Shown piece after piece: positions 6,329-8,015 of a DNA stretch of 8,015 nt (positions are counted from its first letter, which is position 1; each line of letters opens with the position of its first letter). The stretch covers positions 1 through 8,015 of the forward strand of contig JALRFL010000109.1 in the NCBI GenBank assembly GCA_023259875.1, given 5' to 3'. The stretch is from Alphaproteobacteria bacterium (GTDB lineage: Bacteria > Pseudomonadota > Alphaproteobacteria > Puniceispirillales > UBA1172). Under the pieces are notes generated by a model, which was not told where the DNA came from, searched no databases, and saw nothing but the letters and a program-made list of their open reading frames with translations. The position numbers were made by a program, and so were the translations under genes.

Positions 6329-6525
6329 TTATGCCGCATGAGGCCAGAATAAACCTACCAATGTTGTTCATCCCCTTAATGGGATTATGTTTCCTTATTT
6401 TGCGGATTTTGACAATAGTTTTCCAGCATGTCCCATTTGAAGGATATTTTGTCGCATGAGCAAAAATCGCTTGGCTTGTGGAAAGGTTCTAATAAGATAT
6501 TGCAAAATTAGAAAGAATTTCATTC
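6329..6525. promoter_or_regulatory. Divergent control region between aldolase gene and soxB
   Basis: About 200 bp of AT-rich DNA with no credible gene. On the plus strand TTGACA (6409-6414) is a perfect -35 but has only a poor -10 at the right distance; a second pair, TTGGCT (6471-6476) and TAAGAT (6493-6498) with a 16 bp spacer, lies closer to soxB. On the minus strand TTGTCA (6415-6410) overlaps the same TTGACA, with CATAAT further on at a too-long spacing of about 20 bp. No clear operator repeat was found. The soxB ribosome site is weak (GAAAGAA, 6511-6517). A shared substrate-responsive regulator is plausible but not shown. Confidence 0.4.
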
Positions 6526-7776
6526 ATGCGTTATTCAATTTGGTCAATTTTGCGGCAAGGGCTAAAAGGGAATCAAGATTGGCCACAAGCGTGGCGTGAC
6601 CCTGAGCCGAAGCCATCTTACGATGCGATTATTATCGGCGGCGGCGGCCATGGCCTTGCCACAGCCTATTACCTTGCGTCTGAACATGGCATGACCAATA
6701 TCGCTGTCTTGGAAAAGGGCTGGATCGGGGGCGGCAATGTTGGCCGTAACACCACCATCATTCGTTCCAATTACCTGTTGCCGGGGAATGAGGCGTTTTA
6801 CGAGTTATCCCTTAAATTATGGGAAGGGTTGGAGCAAAGCGTAAATTATAATGCCATGGTCTCACAGCGCGGCATCATTAATCTGTTTCATTCTGATGCC
6901 CAGCGTGATGCCGCGGTTCGCCGTGGCAACAGCATGATTTTACATGGCGCGGATGCCGATATTCTGAATGAAGATGACTTGCGCCGGATATGCCCTTTCC
7001 TTAATTTTGATAACGCCCGTTTCCCTATTAAAGGCGGCTTGATGCAAAAGCGCGGCGGCAGTGTCCGCCATGATGCGGTGGCATGGGGTTACGCGCGTGC
7101 CGCGGATCGGCTTGGGGTTGATATTATCCAAAATTGTGAAGTCACTGGATTTGTCATGAATGGCGGAACATGTGTCGGCGTTGACACTAATCGCGGCCGT
7201 ATCCTGTCCAAGAAAACCGGCGTTGCCGTTGCGGGATCAACAGGCAAAGTGATGGCAAGCGCAGGGATGCGCCTGCCGATTGAAAGCCATGTTTTACAGG
7301 CCTTTGTTTCTGAAGGGTTAAAGCCGTTGATCCCGGGTGTGATCACCTATGGGGCTGGGCATTTTTATATTAGCCAATCGGATAAAGGCGGCTTAGTGTT
7401 TGGCGGTGATATCGACGGCTATAACAGCTATGCCCAGCGCGGCAATTTACCGGTGGTTGAAGATGTGGCTGAGGGCGGAATGGCAATCATGCCAATGATC
7501 GGGCGGGCGCGTTTGTTGCGCAGCTGGGGCGGCATTATGGACATGTCTATGGACGGCTCCCCCTTTATCGACAAAACCCATATTGACGGGCTCTATTTCA
7601 ATGGCGGTTGGTGCTATGGCGGGTTTAAAGCCACCCCGGCCAGTGGCTTATGCTATGCCCATTTGCTCGCGACTGATGCCCCCCACCCTGTTGCAACAGA
7701 ACTGCGCCTTGACCGGTTCAAGCGCGGCCATTTGATCGATGAAAAGGGCCAAGGCTCGCAACCCAATTTACACTGA
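6526..7776 (+). CDS. soxB: Sarcosine oxidase beta subunit (heterotetrameric type)
   Basis: The 416-residue flavoprotein matches the SoxB family. Heterotetrameric sarcosine oxidase (SoxBDAG) demethylates sarcosine to glycine, feeding the methyl group to tetrahydrofolate as 5,10-methylene-THF and producing hydrogen peroxide. Visible: an N-terminal arm rich in W and ending AWRDPEPK (22-29); the FAD-binding IIIGGGGHGLATAYYL (35-50) and an acidic strand end at E63; GRNTTIIRSNYL (73-84); GGSVRHDAVAWGYARA (177-192), whose His182 sits where SoxB carries its covalent FMN histidine; and GGWCYGGFKATPASG near the C-terminus. The tract HFYISQSDKGGLVFGG followed by DIDGYNSYAQRG differs from the best-studied enzymes and suggests a distinct subgroup, so another N-methyl amino acid substrate is possible. 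It is followed after 107 bp by soxD; soxA and soxG would be expected beyond the window. Confidence 0.92.
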   Translation: MRYSIWSILRQGLKGNQDWPQAWRDPEPKPSYDAIIIGGGGHGLATAYYLASEHGMTNIAVLEKGWIGGGNVGRNTTIIRSNYLLPGNEAFYELSLKLWEGLEQSVNYNAMVSQRGIINLFHSDAQRDAAVRRGNSMILHGADADILNEDDLRRICPFLNFDNARFPIKGGLMQKRGGSVRHDAVAWGYARAADRLGVDIIQNCEVTGFVMNGGTCVGVDTNRGRILSKKTGVAVAGSTGKVMASAGMRLPIESHVLQAFVSEGLKPLIPGVITYGAGHFYISQSDKGGLVFGGDIDGYNSYAQRGNLPVVEDVAEGGMAIMPMIGRARLLRSWGGIMDMSMDGSPFIDKTHIDGLYFNGGWCYGGFKATPASGLCYAHLLATDAPHPVATELRLDRFKRGHLIDEKGQGSQPNLH

Positions 7777-7841
7777 CCCCAGCACCGAAACGTTGAACCT
7801 GACAGGATTATAGACCCGCAATACCGCTTTCCTTTCTTACC

Positions 7842-7868
7842 CGCGCTCGAGCTTTGCACCAGAGCGCG
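7842..7868 (+). other. Hairpin in the soxB-soxD gap
   Basis: Perfect 7 bp inverted repeat CGCGCTC (7842-7848) and GAGCGCG (7862-7868) with a 13 nt loop. It ends three bases before the soxD ribosome site (AGGAG, 7872-7876). It has no U-tract, so it is not an intrinsic terminator. It may shield the soxD transcript, mark an mRNA processing site, or modulate soxD translation. The rest of the 107 bp gap shows no gene. Confidence 0.5.
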
Positions 7869-7871
7869 CGC

Positions 7872-7876
7872 AGGAG
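7872..7876 (+). promoter_or_regulatory. Ribosome binding site of soxD
   Basis: AGGAG, 7 nt before ATG 7884, much stronger than the site in front of soxB. Confidence 0.6.
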
Positions 7877-7883
7877 ATTTTTC

Positions 7884-8015
7884 ATGATTATCAACCACCC
7901 ACTTCTAGGCCCGCGCGACGCGGCCGAATTTATCTATTTGGGCGATGCCAGCCTGATCGACCGGCCTGATCCAACCGCAGAAGATGCCGCCGATCAGTTT
8001 TATGAATATGGCTAT
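7884..8015 (+). CDS. soxD: Sarcosine oxidase delta subunit, N-terminus (partial, divergent zinc site)
   Basis: 44 codons run from ATG 7884 to the window end with no stop. SoxD is the small zinc-containing subunit of heterotetrameric sarcosine oxidase. The match rests on GPRDAAEFIYLGDA (9-22), which parallels the GPR-x4-EF-x-Y-x-G-x-A stretch of known SoxD, on the following RPDP, and on the position just after soxB. The canonical N-terminal CPxC, which gives two of the four zinc cysteine/histidine ligands, is here NHPLLG: the first Cys aligns with His5 and the second with Leu8. The C-terminal ligands are outside the window. The ribosome site AGGAG is strong. It is presumably followed by soxA and soxG. 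Confidence 0.85.
   Translation, partial: MIINHPLLGPRDAAEFIYLGDASLIDRPDPTAEDAADQFYEYGY

Noticed and set aside
6318..6371. Longer aldolase reading from ATG 6371
   Set aside because: The extra N-terminal residues are unlike the family and have no ribosome site; GGGAG points to ATG 6317.
6443..6470. Near-inverted AT tracts (ATTTTGT and GCAAAAAT) as an operator upstream of soxB
   Set aside because: The match is imperfect and is easily expected by chance in AT-rich DNA.

Overview
The window reads as ordinary chromosomal DNA from an alphaproteobacterium. Ten protein-coding genes (two cut by the window edges) are packed tightly, mostly with Shine-Dalgarno starts, at a middling GC content judged by eye. 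The methyltransferase / gloB divergent pair, the shortened AroQ-type chorismate mutase in front of a HisC-like aminotransferase, the FolM-like reductase in front of folB, and a soxB-soxD pair are all arrangements I associate with marine and soil Alphaproteobacteria. A SAR116-like or Roseobacter-like marine origin is a guess, not something the sequence proves. I see no tRNA, rRNA, CRISPR, insertion sequence, integrase or phage gene.

Left block (1-2400). Three minus-strand genes run leftwards: a methyltransferase of unknown target, a chorismate mutase whose start overlaps the methyltransferase stop as ATGA, and the first 27 codons of an aminotransferase resembling HisC. The last two fit phenylalanine/tyrosine (or histidine) synthesis. 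Divergent from them, with 71 bp between starts, is gloB (glyoxalase II), which completes glutathione-dependent methylglyoxal detoxification.

Middle block (2435-4571). A minus-strand operon runs HAD phosphatase, FolM-like short-chain reductase, then folB (dihydroneopterin aldolase). The reductase carries the TGxxxRxG cofactor motif and an Asp-Tyr-Lys active site, which point to pterin rather than generic alcohol substrates, so the operon looks dedicated to pterin/folate metabolism. The HAD protein is then a candidate for the poorly assigned dephosphorylation step before FolB.

Right block (4664-8015). A classical short-chain dehydrogenase on the plus strand converges on a class II aldolase-like gene on the minus strand. 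A perfect hairpin between them includes both stop codons. A roughly 200 bp divergent control region separates the aldolase from soxB, followed by a hairpin-bearing 107 bp gap and the start of soxD. These belong to a heterotetrameric sarcosine-oxidase-like enzyme that oxidatively demethylates N-methyl amino acids. The SoxD fragment lacks the usual N-terminal CxxC zinc ligands, marking a divergent subfamily.

No clearly new multi-gene system is present. The observations most worth following are the HAD-FolM-FolB operon, the zinc-ligand-less SoxD and the stop-codon hairpin.
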